Assembly (NCBI GenBank): GCA_009733575.1
Contig: ML769629.1
Coordinates: 1 to 64,000, forward strand
From: Gymnopus androsaceus JB14
Taxonomy: Eukaryota; Basidiomycota; Agaricomycetes; Agaricales; Omphalotaceae
DNA: 64,000 bases
Direction of reading: 5' to 3'
Part shown: piece by piece, positions 22,281 to 34,547 of the stretch
Layout: the number at the start of each line of letters is the position of its first letter
Numbering within the stretch: the stretch's first letter is position 1
Notes under the pieces: model-generated
Told to the model about the DNA's origin: nothing
The model's database searches: none
What the model saw: the letters and a program-made list of their open reading frames with translations, nothing else
Translations under genes and position numbers: made by a program

Positions 22281-23011
22281 TAGAGGTGGGCACAAATACA
22301 TACTCGAGTATATTTGTTATTCGTGGTACGAATATTTGTCATGTCAAATCCACTATTTATACTCGAGTAGATACTCGAATATTTGTACAGACATATATTC
22401 ATGAATAGATATTTGTGAATAATGAGTATTTTAGGATGAATACTCGAGTATACTTGTGATTAATTAACAACATTACAAATAAAGTAAATATAGGCTCGAA
22501 CATGTAAGTAATAATGTTGAAGTACTATATTAGTGTTTAATAATACTATAAATACAGTCTGTATACATTTCCGAGTACTATTACATGATACAAAATTGTG
22601 GCAGTACTGAGAATTGAACTCTGCTGGTCAGCTATCACAGGAAGGCCTGACCTTAATCCAGAGTTGGTGCCCATAACCACTAAGCCATACAGATTTTTAT
22701 TACAGTTACATGTCAATAACATTACACACATATTCAAACATAGCTGACTTAAGTTATATATTGAATGTTTGCTTAAGTAATGAATAACTCACATGCTCGT
22801 GCTAACAAGCATGTGATATCAGTGAATATTCGCAAATATTCATGAATAAAGTACCACGAATATTTGTGACATCAAATGACTATTTATACTCGAGTAGGTA
22901 CTCGTGTAATGAATATATCTGTCACTCGTGACTAATTATTCGCAAGTAACAAATGGCAAAATAAGTACTCATGAATACTCATGAATATTCGCTATTTGTG
23001 CCCATTTCTAA
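22281..23011. mobile_element. hAT-like MITE with tRNA-like core
   Basis: 731 bp starting AGAGGTGGGCACAAAT and ending ATTTGTGCCCATTTCTAA. The 8 bases TCCTGATT flank both sides (22273-22280, 23012-23019). The inside is rich in ATACTCGAGTA and GAATATTTGT words in both orientations. It sits in the Harbinger nuclease gene. Confidence 0.85.
22600..22692 (-). other. tRNA-like sequence (A and B boxes) inside the MITE
   Basis: The minus strand reads ATGGCTTAGTGGTTATGG (A-box-like) and, about 55 bp later, GAGTTCAATTCTC (B-box-like), followed by AGTACTGCCA. Spacing resembles a long-variable-arm tRNA (Leu/Ser type). The acceptor stem pairs poorly and no clear anticodon loop is seen, so it is a tRNA-derived relic or SINE head rather than a working tRNA. 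Confidence 0.4.
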
Positions 23012-24233
23012 TCCTGATTTCTGCATTTCTGTCATGGACTTGCCCCTACCTTCCATCCCTGAGTGTATACACAGAGATCCCAAGCTATATCCCTTCTTTG
23101 GGGATTGTATTGGATTGGCTGATTGTTTACATATTCATGTTCAGCCTCCATCTCTCATCAGAGGTCCATGGCATGACCACGATGGTAACCTCACCATGAA
23201 TTTGCTCATGGCTTGTGATTTTCTCATGTGCTTTGTATATATCCTGGTTGGATGGGAAGGAAGTGCCTCTGACAGCTTTCTGTGAGATCATGCTGTTGCA
23301 CATGAGGGTTTACATGTTCCTAATGGAAAGTACTATGTTGCCAATGCAGGCTTCAGTATTGTGATGCACTTCTAGTCCCTTACAGAGGTGTCTGATATCA
23401 TCTCCGTGAATGGAAAGCTGGAAACCAACAATATGTCATGGTCTTCTTTGGGATTTTTACTGAATACCATTCCCACATAGACCTCAAAACAAGGAAGAGT
23501 TGTTCAACCTTCGACATGCTCAGCTGCGCAATGTTATTGAGCATATATTTAGTGTCCTCAAAAATAAATTCAGAATGGCATGCAAACCTTGCAACTATCC
23601 TATCCAGATTCAGTGCCTCATTGCTCTTGCACTTGCCATCCTCCACAACTACTTTCATATCTATGGGCCAGATCACAACTCCAGCAATTTTTCCATGCCA
23701 CCTGTCCGCGATACTGTTGCAGGCCTGTAAACCATGGTCAACAATAATGGCACAGCTGAAACTCATCTTCCGACACCAGCAAACCTTTCTGAAGATGATC
23801 AAGCAGCAGCATGAAGAAATGTGATTGCGGAAGCTATGTGGGTACAGTATCAAGAAGAATTACAGCAGCATCACAATGTATATAGAATGTAATTAGCCCA
23901 ATCTATCAATTTCATCTGCCAGCCAGTATGCTTGTGCCTCACATTGTCCAGCATTATTACCATTAAAGCTGAGATACTCCGCTGCTATGTCATCCCCAGC
24001 CCTGAAAACAACTCACGCACAAGCTAGTGAGTGCGGCAAAAGGCCCTCCTTGGCAGTAACTACCTTGAATGCATGTTCTTTCTTCCCTGGGCTGGCAGTG
24101 ACAGACTTTGTTGGATTCAAAGGGACTATTCCATCAACCATATGGTTGACAGAATCACAGAGTGTATCAATTTGGGCTGTCATGGTTGGCTTTATGCGCT
24201 TGTTTGGAGCAGGAGTTGTGGGACATCAGCAAA

Positions 24234-24462
24234 AACTGTTTTGGGCCCAGGAGGATCTAAGGTCACCTAGTCCTCTTGGGCAACCTGAGGCATCCTAGTT
24301 GGCCCAGGAAAAAGGGTAAAACTTTGGACACCTCAGGTATCCTAGTCATCCTAGGTGTCCAAAGTTTTACCCTTTTTCCTGGGCCAACTAGGATGCCTCA
24401 GGTTGCCTAAGAGGACTAGGTCAACTTAGATCCTCCTGGGCCCAAAACAGTTTTTTCTGATG
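24234..24462. mobile_element. CATCAG hairpin element 2
   Basis: 229 bp, an almost perfect palindrome. CATCAGCAAAAACTGTTTTG at the left pairs with the right end, and the arms of about 110 bp meet at CCTAGTCATCCTAGG. Built from CCTAGG/CCTGAGGCATCC words. A candidate 2-bp duplication GA flanks it. Close relative of element 5 at 45714. Confidence 0.85.
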
Positions 24463-24574
24463 GAGGTGTAGGAGCTGGCCATTTACGGGGAATCACAAGC
24501 ACCTAGATAATTCATCAGCAAATGCTTTGCACTAGATATATCATTGCTCACCAAGGTTGTGGAGGGCTCAGTTG

Positions 24575-24916
24575 TATCAGGAAAAATGGTCTGGAGGATG
24601 ACCCCAGGTCACTTAGGCAGCCTAGGCCACCTAAGAATAATGCAAAAACTTTGGACACCTCAGGTATCCTAGGCCTCCTAGGCCTCCTAAGCCTCCTAAT
24701 CCTCCTGAGAATTCTGAGGGTATCCTCAGGTTGCCTCAGGTTGCCCCAGGATGCCTCAGGACAGCCCAGGACAGCCCAGGATGGCCCCCAGAATGCCTGG
24801 GAGGCTTAGGAGGCCTAGGATACCTGAGGTGTCCAAAGTTTTTGCATTATTCCTAGGTGGCCTAGGCTGCCTAAGTGACCTGGGGTCATCCTGAGCCCAG
24901 CCCATTTTTCCTGATG
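24575..24916. mobile_element. CATCAG hairpin element 3
   Basis: 342 bp, from ATCAGGAAAAATGGTCTGG to the matching CCATTTTTCCTGAT. The arms share TTTGGACACCTCAGGTATCC with elements 2 and 5, but outer arm and core words differ (CCTAGGCCTCCTAAGCCTCC). No clean target duplication. Inserted in the Harbinger element. Confidence 0.8.
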
Positions 24917-25365
24917 CTGAAATGTCTGAAGACTGACTTTCATGAGCCTCTACTATAGTTGTTCCATCCTCTTGAACTGGCTCTGCAGCAGGAATTTGTT
25001 CATCTCCTGCAGCAGCGGCTGGTCCATCTTCCATGGGAGGTTTCGAGGTTGAAACAAAGGAGTAGTCAAATCTACTGCTTGCTTTTGTTCCACCAATTAT
25101 GTCAGTAATATCATTGTGAAGAGGGAACGAATGGTTTCGAAAGTGTTTTCAATCATTATGGTACTTCCACTTGTTACCATCCTGATGAAGGATTAAGAAT
25201 GATATGAGATTTTGATAAAAAGAAAACACACTTCATTATAAAGCAGATTGTGCCAGACACTCTCCATAGCAGTAACACATTTGGTAGTGTCATCCCAGCC
25301 AAACCCCGAGCACTCATGCAGTAGAAAGTCAACAATCTTGTGCAAGCCTTTAAACTATAGGCAGA

Positions 25366-26270
25366 TTAGAAGGATCTCATTGGGCATTGTATACTGCAAA
25401 AACATACCCTTGTCCACCAAGACTTCACTTGCTTATGATCAAGTTTGTACCCCTTCTGCCTCAGCTCTAGTGAGATTGAATGGTACACTTGTGGTTTGAA
25501 GTTGTTCTTGGATTTCTGGCCAGCTCTTACTGCTTTCTTTAGCCCTGTTATGACCCGACCCCATTCCCCAGAATCCCAGAATCCGCGACCTTGCACAAAT
25601 TCCTAGTCTCTGACCCATTGCATGCCCCTCGATCCCCCAATTCGGTCCCGTAACCACCTGTCAGACCCATTTCTAGAAACCTGACATGACTGCTACCGTT
25701 ACTGTACTACCGTAACTATTTGTATCGTAACTATTTACTTATTGCCCTTTTTGTACGGGTCCCCACCTATAAAAGGGCCTCTAGTTTACTCTTTTTTCCC
25801 AGTTCTACTATTCTGACAACCCCTGCTTGACTTTACTCTCTCATCACCTTTTTTCCGGATACCTTTACCGTTTACCCAACGTCCTAGGCGTCCATAACGA
25901 CGCTTTGACGTTGACTCCAATATATACCTGATAAAATCACATAACTATTCAATAGCGATCAAAACCCTTGATCAAACTTTGGCATCATTCAGATTCCGGC
26001 CAAAGCTGCCATCAAAGACCTGCTGTTTACAGCACGTTAGCGCCCATCGATACCTACACTCAATGTTGCCCCGTCTAGCCTGCCCACGGCGATACACCTC
26101 ACCGCAGTCTATTTTCTTAATAGACTAGCTATAACATTTGCTACTAACTATAGTATTAACTATAGTACTTAGTCTTTAGACAAAGCATGGTTCTAACAAG
26201 CCCCTCAACAAGAATGGCTTCAGCAGTTGAATCCCAGTTGGCGTGACTGCCTTTGGTTTGAGTTTTTTCA
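25366..26270 (-). pseudogene. Harbinger Myb/SANT-like protein split by a solo LTR
   Basis: The 5' part on the minus strand (about 26270-26199) encodes MDEKTQTKGSHANWDSTAEA followed by ILVEGL. After the LTR the frame resumes with LKKAVRAGQKSKNNFKP and QVYHSISLELRQKGYKLDHK then QVKSWW. The W...L...KN.F...W...L....K spacing is that of the Myb/SANT-like DNA-binding protein encoded beside Harbinger nucleases. The 653-bp LTR destroys the gene. Confidence 0.75.
25546..26198. mobile_element. solo LTR (Ty3-like)
   Basis: 653 bp beginning TGTTATGACCCGACCCC and ending TTCTAACA, with the 5-bp duplication AGCCC on both sides (25541-25545, 26199-26203). The TG...CA ends and the internal TATAAAAGG promoter at about 25769 are as expected of an LTR. 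No internal retroelement sequence remains, so it arose by LTR-LTR recombination. Confidence 0.9.
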
Positions 26271-27008
26271 TCCATATCCAAAGCAAGAGAGTTATTAGAA
26301 AGTTGGTTGAAAAGAATTGTGGAGTGTATGCTCATTCAAGATGACACTTACTCAAGATGACACATCATATATCTGAACAGGTTCAAACAATTGAACAGTC
26401 AAAAATTTTGGGCCAATTAGTCATTTGCTATTTATGGGCAAGATTTAGTGGTAAAAGTTCAGCGTCATCTTTTGCTGAACAGGCCCAATTAATATTTCAA
26501 TTATGTTGGAATTTACAGAGAATCTAATTTAGCCCACATTACAACATACTTATGAATTTATGATATCACAGGAGATATTTGCGCATATACTCACAGTATC
26601 CATGCATATACTCACAGTAGCCACTTATTGATTCTCATGAAACCCACTCATATTCACATAGTACCCACTTTCCTGTTATATGCACTATGATATAGTCATT
26701 CTTACAGGTATAAATACAGTATGTAGTTGCTCATGTACCTTACCCATTTGTCTCAAGGCCCAGTCAAGGCCAAACAGCTATACAATCATTTAAACTCCAT
26801 TTATTATTTCTAACAAGTTAGTGATGTGCTGCCTACAGAGCCCTTGAGCCCTCTGAGCCGGGCCTGATTGAACCAGGCCTGGCCAGAGCCATCTCTAGGG
26901 CTTGCTGGGGCTCAAGGCTAGTTGAAATCTCTGAACCAGGGTCTTGGGCCAGAGCTCAGAGCACCTATTTTAATAGTGGAATAGAGGTTTTTTCTGTGAA
27001 AATTAACC

Positions 27009-27395
27009 ATACTGTACCATTTCAACCAAAAGTTCACAAGGTGTGATGTGTGACCTTCCCTGTTAACAATAATCAGTGTTCACAGATCTCAGTGACCTGT
27101 GACCAATTTGCAAACTGTTTCCTGAGTGTTGACTAGTGCACTGAATTTATTTTGGAGCCATTTGTGCCATTTTTGACTTCTTTATGGAATTTATAAGCAG
27201 ATTTTCAACCATTTTGAGCATTTTTAGATGTTTTTGACCATTTCAAGTGACCTTTTTTTTTTTGTCAATTTTTGTCTGTATTGGTTGTCATGGTGTCCAC
27301 GACCTGAAGTGAACAGTGACACCCTCCTGTGAACTGTTCATTTTAGGCCAATGTGATGCATGACTGAACTTTTGGTTGAAACGGTACAGTACTTT
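27009..27395. mobile_element. small MITE-like inverted-repeat unit
   Basis: The arms contain CTGTACC-TTTCAACCAAAAG (left) and CTTTTGGTTGAAACGGTACAG (right) and continue with GTTCAC/GTGAAC-type words. No coding sequence. Confidence 0.6.
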
Positions 27396-27427
27396 ACAGA
27401 AATACAGAACACTGAACCATTCATAAC

Positions 27428-27790
27428 AGTTGGAATATCAAAGGTAAATATATCTTATCGAACTATACATGGAACGCTTTCTCATAGTCTCCACTTGTTT
27501 GTATCACCATCCCATGCACTCCACTATTATCGTCTCGCAGACTCCACTCAGTCTCTCGCTGTATCCACTTGCTCTCTTGTAGTACCCACTCTACCATATG
27601 GACAGTAGCCACAAGTGTTCACGCAGTAGCCACTTGCCCAATATATCATTTGTACTTAGGACTGTATATAAGCTGAGGTACCATACCCTGTAATAACACC
27701 GTTGTCCCCCATTGATCTATGTGATTGCTACCACTAAGTCCTGTGTGGACTTAATGCTGCTACTTCCTATTTAGGAATTTAACTCTAATA
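27428..27790. mobile_element. 363-bp solo LTR (Copia-like), copy 1
   Basis: Flanked by a perfect 5-bp duplication ATAAC (27423-27427, 27791-27795). Starts GTTGGAATATCAAAGG after one base, ends ACTCTAATA, with TGTATATAAGC as probable TATA at about 27664. Same length and sequence as 40211-40573. The first dinucleotide is mutated from the expected TG. Confidence 0.85.
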
Positions 27791-28207
27791 ATAACCTCAT
27801 AAAAATCAGGTAGATTTTAGTCTGTTACTGTTTTTCAGTCAGTGTAAGGTTCTATAAGGCTGTAATTGATGTATAAAATTTATTTTATGTTAGATGTATT
27901 ACTTGCATAATACTTTTTCTTCATAAATACTGAGATTTTTCTGTATGCATTGAGCTGGGGCCTGAGCCTAAGCCAGGCCCTAGCCGAGCCTCAGCCATTA
28001 TGTAGGACCCAGCTCAACATTTTGATTAGCCTGGGCCAGGGATATCTGAGCCATAGCTGGGGCTTTTGAGCCAGGCCTCAGCCAGCACATCACTAATTTC
28101 AATGGGAAAAAAGAGTCAATTTCCTCTGAAAAAGGAGTTGAGATTAAGGACCTTTAGCACTGGGAATACACAATATCTTGCACCTGGGAAAGGTCTTGTG
28201 ATCTTCC

Positions 28208-28525
28208 TAAGGATGGACAGGGGTCAACCCCTGGGTTGGAAATGTCCTAACCTCACCCTTACCCTTGATACCCTTACCCTTCAGACCTCCAGGCTTTAGT
28301 AAGGGTTTTGGACAGAATGATGTACCACTCATGAGACTTTGAGTAGAATAGAGATAATAACACTTGAAAACATTCTTAAGGATGAGTTGAAGATCATAGG
28401 ACATCATGAGATGTCTAGATCATCAATTAAAAAAGGAAGGGTTTTGAAAGCTTCAACCCCTACCCTTACCCTCCATACCCTTGGGTCAAAAACCCCGGGT
28501 TGACCCCTACCCCTGTCCATCCTTA
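28208..28525. mobile_element. hAT-like MITE, TAAGGATGGACAGGGG termini
   Basis: 318 bp with inverted ends TAAGGATGGACAGGGGT / ACCCCTGTCCATCCTTA and a perfect 8-bp duplication GATCTTCC (28200-28207, 28526-28533). The subterminal parts contain CCCTTACCC words. No ORF. Confidence 0.9.
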
Positions 28526-28533
28526 GATCTTCC

Positions 28534-31500
28534 CTCTTTTACACTTGTAATTCATTAACTTTTATGCCATCAATAGACCATCAACCACATGGTACCCAGT
28601 TACAGCCAGTAACTACCTAGGGACTGCCCAGTCTCCTGGGCACAGGCACACAAAAACCCAGGTAGCCACAAAAAATGCTAAATCAGCAATGGAGAAATTG
28701 GAAAATTCCCAGCCTGATTCCAGACATGAAAGCAAGGCCAAGTGCCATGCAAGGTCAATCCAATTGCACTTTAATCAGTGATTAACATTTTTAATGCATT
28801 ATACCACCTTTACATCACACATAGCACCACATTCAGGAACATTTAAAGCAATATATCAAGGGGTAGACCTGTTGGGAGTCAAAATCAAGCTGGAAATCAA
28901 GCTGGATGTGCAAGAGAAGGATCAGGAAGGCCATCAAATGCCTGCAATCACAGGCTAAATCTATTGAAATCTTCTGTCTATTTGACTTGTGGCTTATATC
29001 CCCTCTTTAGTGAGTTTTACAACACATTCTAGGAGTGATATTCCTGATGCTAATTTTCAAGGTAGTTCAGGTAGCATGGCACCAATCTTTGTTGATTATA
29101 ATACTTTTTGAAATTAGTTTGTGGGCTTCTTTCACTACTAGGCATACAGTCCCAAAGTAAGGAGAAGCAGCAAACTGAAGGAAATATGTACATGGTATGA
29201 ATGGTATAAATGAGTATGCCAAGTGATATCATTCCGTAACTTCATTGATTCTCTATCACTCCTAGTTAAATGGAGAAGAATTGTATGCAAGTTTGGTGTG
29301 AGTCCTGCAGCCAGAAGTTCTAGCCGTATATGGTCTACTGTAGCTTATATGTGTCATTGAATCTGGTTTTTTTTTGATATATATTTTTTTGGAAAAAAGC
29401 TGATGATATCAAAAGATACATCATTCGCAGTACTGTGTCTTTTCATTCAATTCAACAACCACATGTCACAGGCCCTCAAAAGTCGAAATTTTGTCAACTA
29501 ATCACAGGTCACTGCACCAAATTTCCCCAAAATTTACAGCTTTGACTAAAAAAGCTTACAAACATTACCTTTTAAGGAAATTAGTCAAAATGACAATTTC
29601 AATGCACTGGTTACAGGTCACAAGGCATGTTGAATTGAGTAAAATGCAACAGTACTCTCCAAAACAGTACTACATAGGACAGTAAGTATTGTCTAGTTCA
29701 CCTTGACCTCTGTTTCATGCCCCTTATCAATACTTGTTGGCAAGATTGACGGTTCATTATCAGAGGCTACATTTGTCATTACATGAACCTGAAGTGCCTA
29801 ATCTTGAGGCATCAGTGATGGAAAAAATTGGGAATCATAGTGTATGAGACTGACTGAGACATGCTATAATTTTGAGGATGTAAAGCTTTCATTGCAAAAC
29901 GGGTATTTACCATGTCTAGTATATATTCACTCAGCCTTAGATCCCCTGAATCAAATCAAAGCTCCCTTTCCATGCCCAGTCAAGTCTTGACCACCACTGT
30001 GTAATATGCAGATGTCCTTGAAAACCTAAATCTGTAGAATGGTAGATGACAAAGCTCAATAAATCTAAAGATGTACCTGTTCTTGGGTTATGTATGATGT
30101 AGTCCACATTGAGTTGTCAAATATTGTTCAATAGAGACCCCCCACCTTAAAACAAGATCAGGTAGATGAGTAGGGTGAAGAGGAAGGATAAGCAGTGATT
30201 GACTTTTTGAATGGGATGCTCAACCTAACTTTGGAGCGGCAGGATGATGGAGGCAAATGCTGGTGCGGTAATACGCTGAATTTTTGGCAAGACCTTGAGA
30301 ACACGATTCTTGACAAGTTTGCTTCTAGAGACAGTATAAGAGAGCTATAGTGAGCCCAAGCTGATAGTTTTAATGAGTCTAATAAGTGTGGAAGTACTTG
30401 GACCAACAGAGCCATGGTATTGAATTGGATATCAGCTCTAAGTAGTTTGTAGGAATCCATAGTCCGGTAGCAGAGTCTCACTGGCATGTCAACACCAGAA
30501 CTCATGTAAAAGAGGCACATTGCCCACATATACCTGAGCTCAAAAGGAAACACTCTGAAGACAAGTAACTCAGGGATTATGGAAGGATATGGACTTTGCG
30601 AAATGGGACAGAACCAATTCAAGTGGGCTGATGTCGAGATTGTCATGATAGCCAAAGGGTACCTCGAAGCTTGATACCAAGGAAGCACTAATAATTTGTT
30701 TGGCGCCAAACAACGGATAAACAGTGTATGCTGAAAAGAACGAAATAAGAACAGAAGGATTGATGAAGCCAAGAGAGCATATGTAGACCCTTGAAGTGAC
30801 ATGTACCAGTATTGGAAGGCATACATGTCTGTCAAGAAACAGAAGAAACAACGCGTAATAGACAGAGATTCGAGCTAGGAGAATAACACTGTACATTAGT
30901 TGGTGTTTTCCCGCATGAATATACTTCAGGGATATAGAGATATGGATATGGTTGGGAAGCTACAAGGACAGAGAATGATAATACGAAGGAAGGCAAGGAG
31001 GACACAATAAGTTACGACAAGAAACAGAACTATGATGGGATTAGTGAGCATGGCTCTGGGCATGCAGCAACTACATAGCAGTACGTGTCGCCCAGGAAAG
31101 GACCAAAGGTGCATAACCCAGATAGAAATAGGGTATAATACCCATAAGAAGCAGACAAACAGACATTAGGGTTGCAGATATATGCATATATGGACTATTT
31201 TATTAAGATTTCTCCTTTTTCTGAACAAGTTGTACCATTTCTCCGGATCCTTGAAGTACTTTATTATTTAACCGGTGTCTGGCTGAGAGTAGTATAAAAG
31301 CCTAGCTATATTTCCTTTGCAAAACAAGTTACCTTTGGACCTCATTTGTTGCTAGTGTGAATCCTCGTTGACATAGCTATGGCTGAGACAGGAAAGATAC
31401 CACTCCCTTGTGAACCAAAGTAATACTTCGTGTGGTACAGAAAGAGTTGTTTATTGCGCCCAGCATTAGAGACTTATAATCCTGACAACTGTGAAAACCC

Positions 31501-32867
31501 CAACTTATACCAAGTCAAATTGTTGTCTTAGTTTCGAGGAGTCTAGTGTGACCACCAAGAAATGACCATCTGTTGCAACTGAGCTCAGGTGTACAGGAAA
31601 CAAACTGTCTGTTGTCCTGAGTGGTTTTGCCCTACTGTTGGGAATCACTTTGTTGAACCAAGCCATATTGTTGGTGGTTCTTTTTGTTGTCATTGTTATA
31701 TTGTTGCCTCTATCATTGCCCCAAATCAATAGATTGATTAGAAAAGGAGATCCTATCCTTCAGTTGTCTACCAGCATCACTTCAAGAAACACCAGTCACT
31801 TTTGAGAGACAGATAGAGTATTTTCTTTGCAGAACCTTTGACAATGCACCCTCGCTATTTAAATTGATAGCCAAACCCCCTGTGTTCCAATTGCTTAGTG
31901 TTGATTACTCTACACTACTTGAACCAACAGACCCACAGCTCATTAGCAGAGGATGGATGAATGTTATATAAGTAGTGGCGGTGAATGTGCTGTATATACT
32001 GTAATGAGAAAGAAGTGTCATTAAATGGACTCACCAGGCCATCCGACACACAATTGAATGATGTGAGTCTGTCAGAATGTGTTGGCTCCATTATCATTGA
32101 ATCCTGGAAGTGGATTGGCCAAATTCAAGGATACACCCTGGAGGTATAGGTGTTACTCATTCAAGTTAATATCACAATCGGTGAAATGTTTCTTGTTGTA
32201 TTCAAGCAGGAAATAGTGCCCTTCATAGCTTCAGTATTGTTGGGGTCAGCAAAAATGATTCTGTTTGATAATGCCTTTATTTGAATCACATTAAAAAAGC
32301 ATGCAAATGTTGGCAGCAAACACAGCTTTGCTTCTGTCATTTGCAGGAGGAGTGGAATCAATGTTGTGGAAAACTGGTAGGAACCACGCAGAAGTGCTCC
32401 CACAAGGTCCGGGTACAGGGAAAACAAATGGCCTGTGAGAAACAAAAAAAGAAAAAAGAAGATTGAGTGAGAGCTAAGAGGGACATTGGTGGATGTAGGG
32501 CGGAACATTGAGCATGGTGCAAATGGTACAGATGGACCTGATGACAAACCATTTTTTGTAATAGAGTTTGGAACAGCAAAGGCAAAGCACATTCCCGCTG
32601 CCTTCCGAGCTGAACGTTCTAGAGGCCCTGAGGGCCTTTTCCTTATAGATAATATTTAGAATTAATCGAGGAATTATTCACAGTGCAAGGAAACTCGCGG
32701 ATCTCTGATCCAGGGATACAAGCCTTGCAGCAGGGGGCATCACTCCAGGCTTGTTACGTTTACCGTGAGGTCAAGGTGTTAGCCAGATGAGCCCATGTGC
32801 CCCAGATTTGATATTTTGCAACATGATGAACCCACTTGTCCTTGGCTACCATAAAGTCTAGATCTAC
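28534..32867. other. AT-rich, CpG-poor, no intact gene recognised
   Basis: The minus strand at 30896-30158 has long overlapping frames with hydrophobic segments (for example YYALFLLFLDRH, FFSAYTVYPLFGAKQIISAS) that may be a decayed membrane-associated gene; I cannot name it. TATAAAAGCC at about 31290 followed by ATG at 31380 opens only 14 codons. The plus frame around 32280-32600 looks coding-like but is broken. Confidence 0.35.
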
Positions 32868-32949
32868 TCGCTATGTTGTAAAGTAACTGGAATTTTACAG
32901 CGGTTTTGCTGGCCAAAAAAATCCGGTTACTTTACGCCATAGCGAGTAT
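32868..32949. mobile_element. short Tc1/mariner-like MITE
   Basis: About 80 bp. Inverted ends CTCGCTATGTTGTAAAGTAAC / GTTACTTTACGCCATAGCGAG are each bordered by TA, the mariner target. The middle pairs as AAAATTCC/GGATTTTT. Confidence 0.6.
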
Positions 32950-34547
32950 TTACACTCAATTTACCAGCATTATTCCAAAATGACTTTGTTAATCCCAGTG
33001 CTTACCCAGTTTCACTCTGTGTTAGGAGCATGCTACAACCAAGTGGTGGGAAAGGTTTGCCAATGGATTGTCAGCAATTGATAGCAACTGCTGCTTGAGA
33101 TGATGGACTGATGGTGAAGTTATTAACAACGCCCTTGCTACATTGTGTAGTCCAAAAAAGAGAGTACTAATCATTGTTGGCGGAAGGCCAACAAACAATA
33201 GAGACAATGACGAAGGTAATCTCCAGAGTAGTTATCCAATTTGATATTTAAACTAAAGACTACTAAACAGAATACTCTAGCTTATATACTTGAAGAGCTA
33301 TCAGGCCGAGGTAAGTAAGTATTCAGTAGAAGTACAATAAGTAGCAACAGTTAATTCAGTAGAAGAACAATAAGTAATATAAAAGATAAACAATAAGAAT
33401 GAATAGGAACTTGCAAAGATTATCCGATGCTTGCTAGCAGCGATTGCTTGGCAGCGCTGACCAATCGCAGTAATGTTGATTGTAAGTATCGGAGGTTGTA
33501 TGGATATAACACTCTATCTTTATCTGTCATATCTTTCTGCCCAGTGGTCCTTTGTGACATTTTCCGATTTCATTCCTACTATTTTCTCAACCCTTTCCGA
33601 CATTCACCTCAGCTGCCCAAGGCATTTGCGACGCCTCCTAACAGGCACAACGAGACCTTGTTTTTGGTTGGGTTAGGATTGACCTTTTGCTTATTGCAGT
33701 TTCGGATTGCTATCCTTATAGCATTTTCCTGGTCTTGTGTCCCTTTGCTGGTTTGAGCCAATGCAATTTCGTAAGGCTAACTCAATAATAGCCATTCCAT
33801 TAATCTGACAGATTTTTTCATCTTTTTGCTAGATTTTGCATTCCAATATTTTTTCCTTGGGATCCGCATCCGTATCTGTGTAGTTCAAGCTCCTCTTAGA
33901 AATGGTTGGATCTTGGAGGAATAATTTTTGGATTCTTCTCCATCTTTGGATAGATATTCATTATCTTGTCTTGTTTCACTGTTTCACCATCCCCTAAGGG
34001 TTGAATGATTTCTCATCCAGTGCAATTGCACAGGTAGTTTTTAATCCATTGAACCATCAGGTTCCATTTATTTGTATCACATGTACCCAGTGTATTTTAT
34101 GCACTGTAAATAAGGAAATAGAAAGAAATGGAGCTAGAGCAATAGCTTACATATATATGGAAAGCCTTAAAAAATAAAATTAATAGATGTCTCTTATAGT
34201 CTGGGTGACTATAGTACATATAACATGGCTCATACTATTATATGTGGCCATTTTATGTATTAGAGTACTCCTCATACTGAAATTTAACAGAATTTAAGGG
34301 TGTAGTCCTTGAAGAAGTTATATTCTATATTAGGGATGTTTTGGGGTGGCAAATTTACCATACCATGTAAAGTAAGGACTCGGACCCACCAGTATGGCAA
34401 TATCACTAGTATTAATGGTTGTATAATTATTGCATGGCTAATCAGTTTTACTTTGTGATCAAACCCTAATAAATATCTATATATTTATCATTGCATTTAT
34501 TCCAACCTTTATTGCATGACTTTTTTTGGTGGTAGCCACAGTCACGC
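32950..34547. other. AT-rich, no gene recognised
   Basis: Short frames only (for example 33427-33756), none recognised. A CAGTAGAAG-ACAATAAGTA motif repeats twice near 33315-33380. Confidence 0.4.

Larger units (their letters stand above)
21725..23830 (+). pseudogene. Harbinger DDE nuclease, broken
   Basis: The N-terminal part at 21725-22162 opens with an ATG (MVRANTRTLNPS; later GWIEELLNGH, FCCLEHNLIQKG). After a 731-bp MITE the catalytic region resumes: FFGDCIGLADCLHIHV, then NLTMNLLMACDF, a YILVGWEGSASDSF stretch of the kind containing the second acidic residue, and GKYYVANAG. Then ELFNLRHAQLRNVIEHIF with VLKNKFRM and a final LALAILHNYFHIYG. These match the conserved order of PIF/Harbinger nucleases (DDE_Tnp_4 type). 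Several stops and frame changes between blocks, plus the MITE, make it non-functional. Confidence 0.8.
21599..26485. mobile_element. dead PIF/Harbinger-type transposon with nested insertions
   Basis: Inverted termini at about 21599-21642 and 26443-26485 share CCTGTT-GGCAAAAGATGACG / CTGAACTTTTACC-CTAAAT. It has the two genes expected of the superfamily: a DDE nuclease (plus strand, 21725-23830) and a Myb/SANT-like protein (minus strand, about 26270-25366). A TAA/TTA precedes both ends, compatible with the usual 3-bp target but not cleanly resolved. A hAT-like MITE, two hairpin elements and a solo LTR have inserted into it. Confidence 0.8.
26818..28096. mobile_element. DNA element with AGTGATGTGCTG termini, nested insertions
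   Basis: AGTGATGTGCTGCC at the left and CAGCCAGCACATCACT at the right, followed inward by repeated GAGCC(A/T)GGCC words in both orientations. Non-coding. It contains a smaller inverted-repeat unit (about 27009-27395) and a solo LTR (27428-27790). Outer target duplication not resolved. Confidence 0.65.

Noticed and set aside
24516..24809. Frames of about 95 codons within hairpin elements 2, 3 and 5
   Set aside because: They are read from palindromic repeats; the same residues appear in opposite-strand frames, as expected from self-complementary DNA.
30158..30896. 225- and 108-codon minus frames as a P450 or wax-synthase-like gene
   Set aside because: Hydrophobic stretches are present but no family motif (no heme-binding cysteine motif, no acyltransferase motif) and no coherent splicing.
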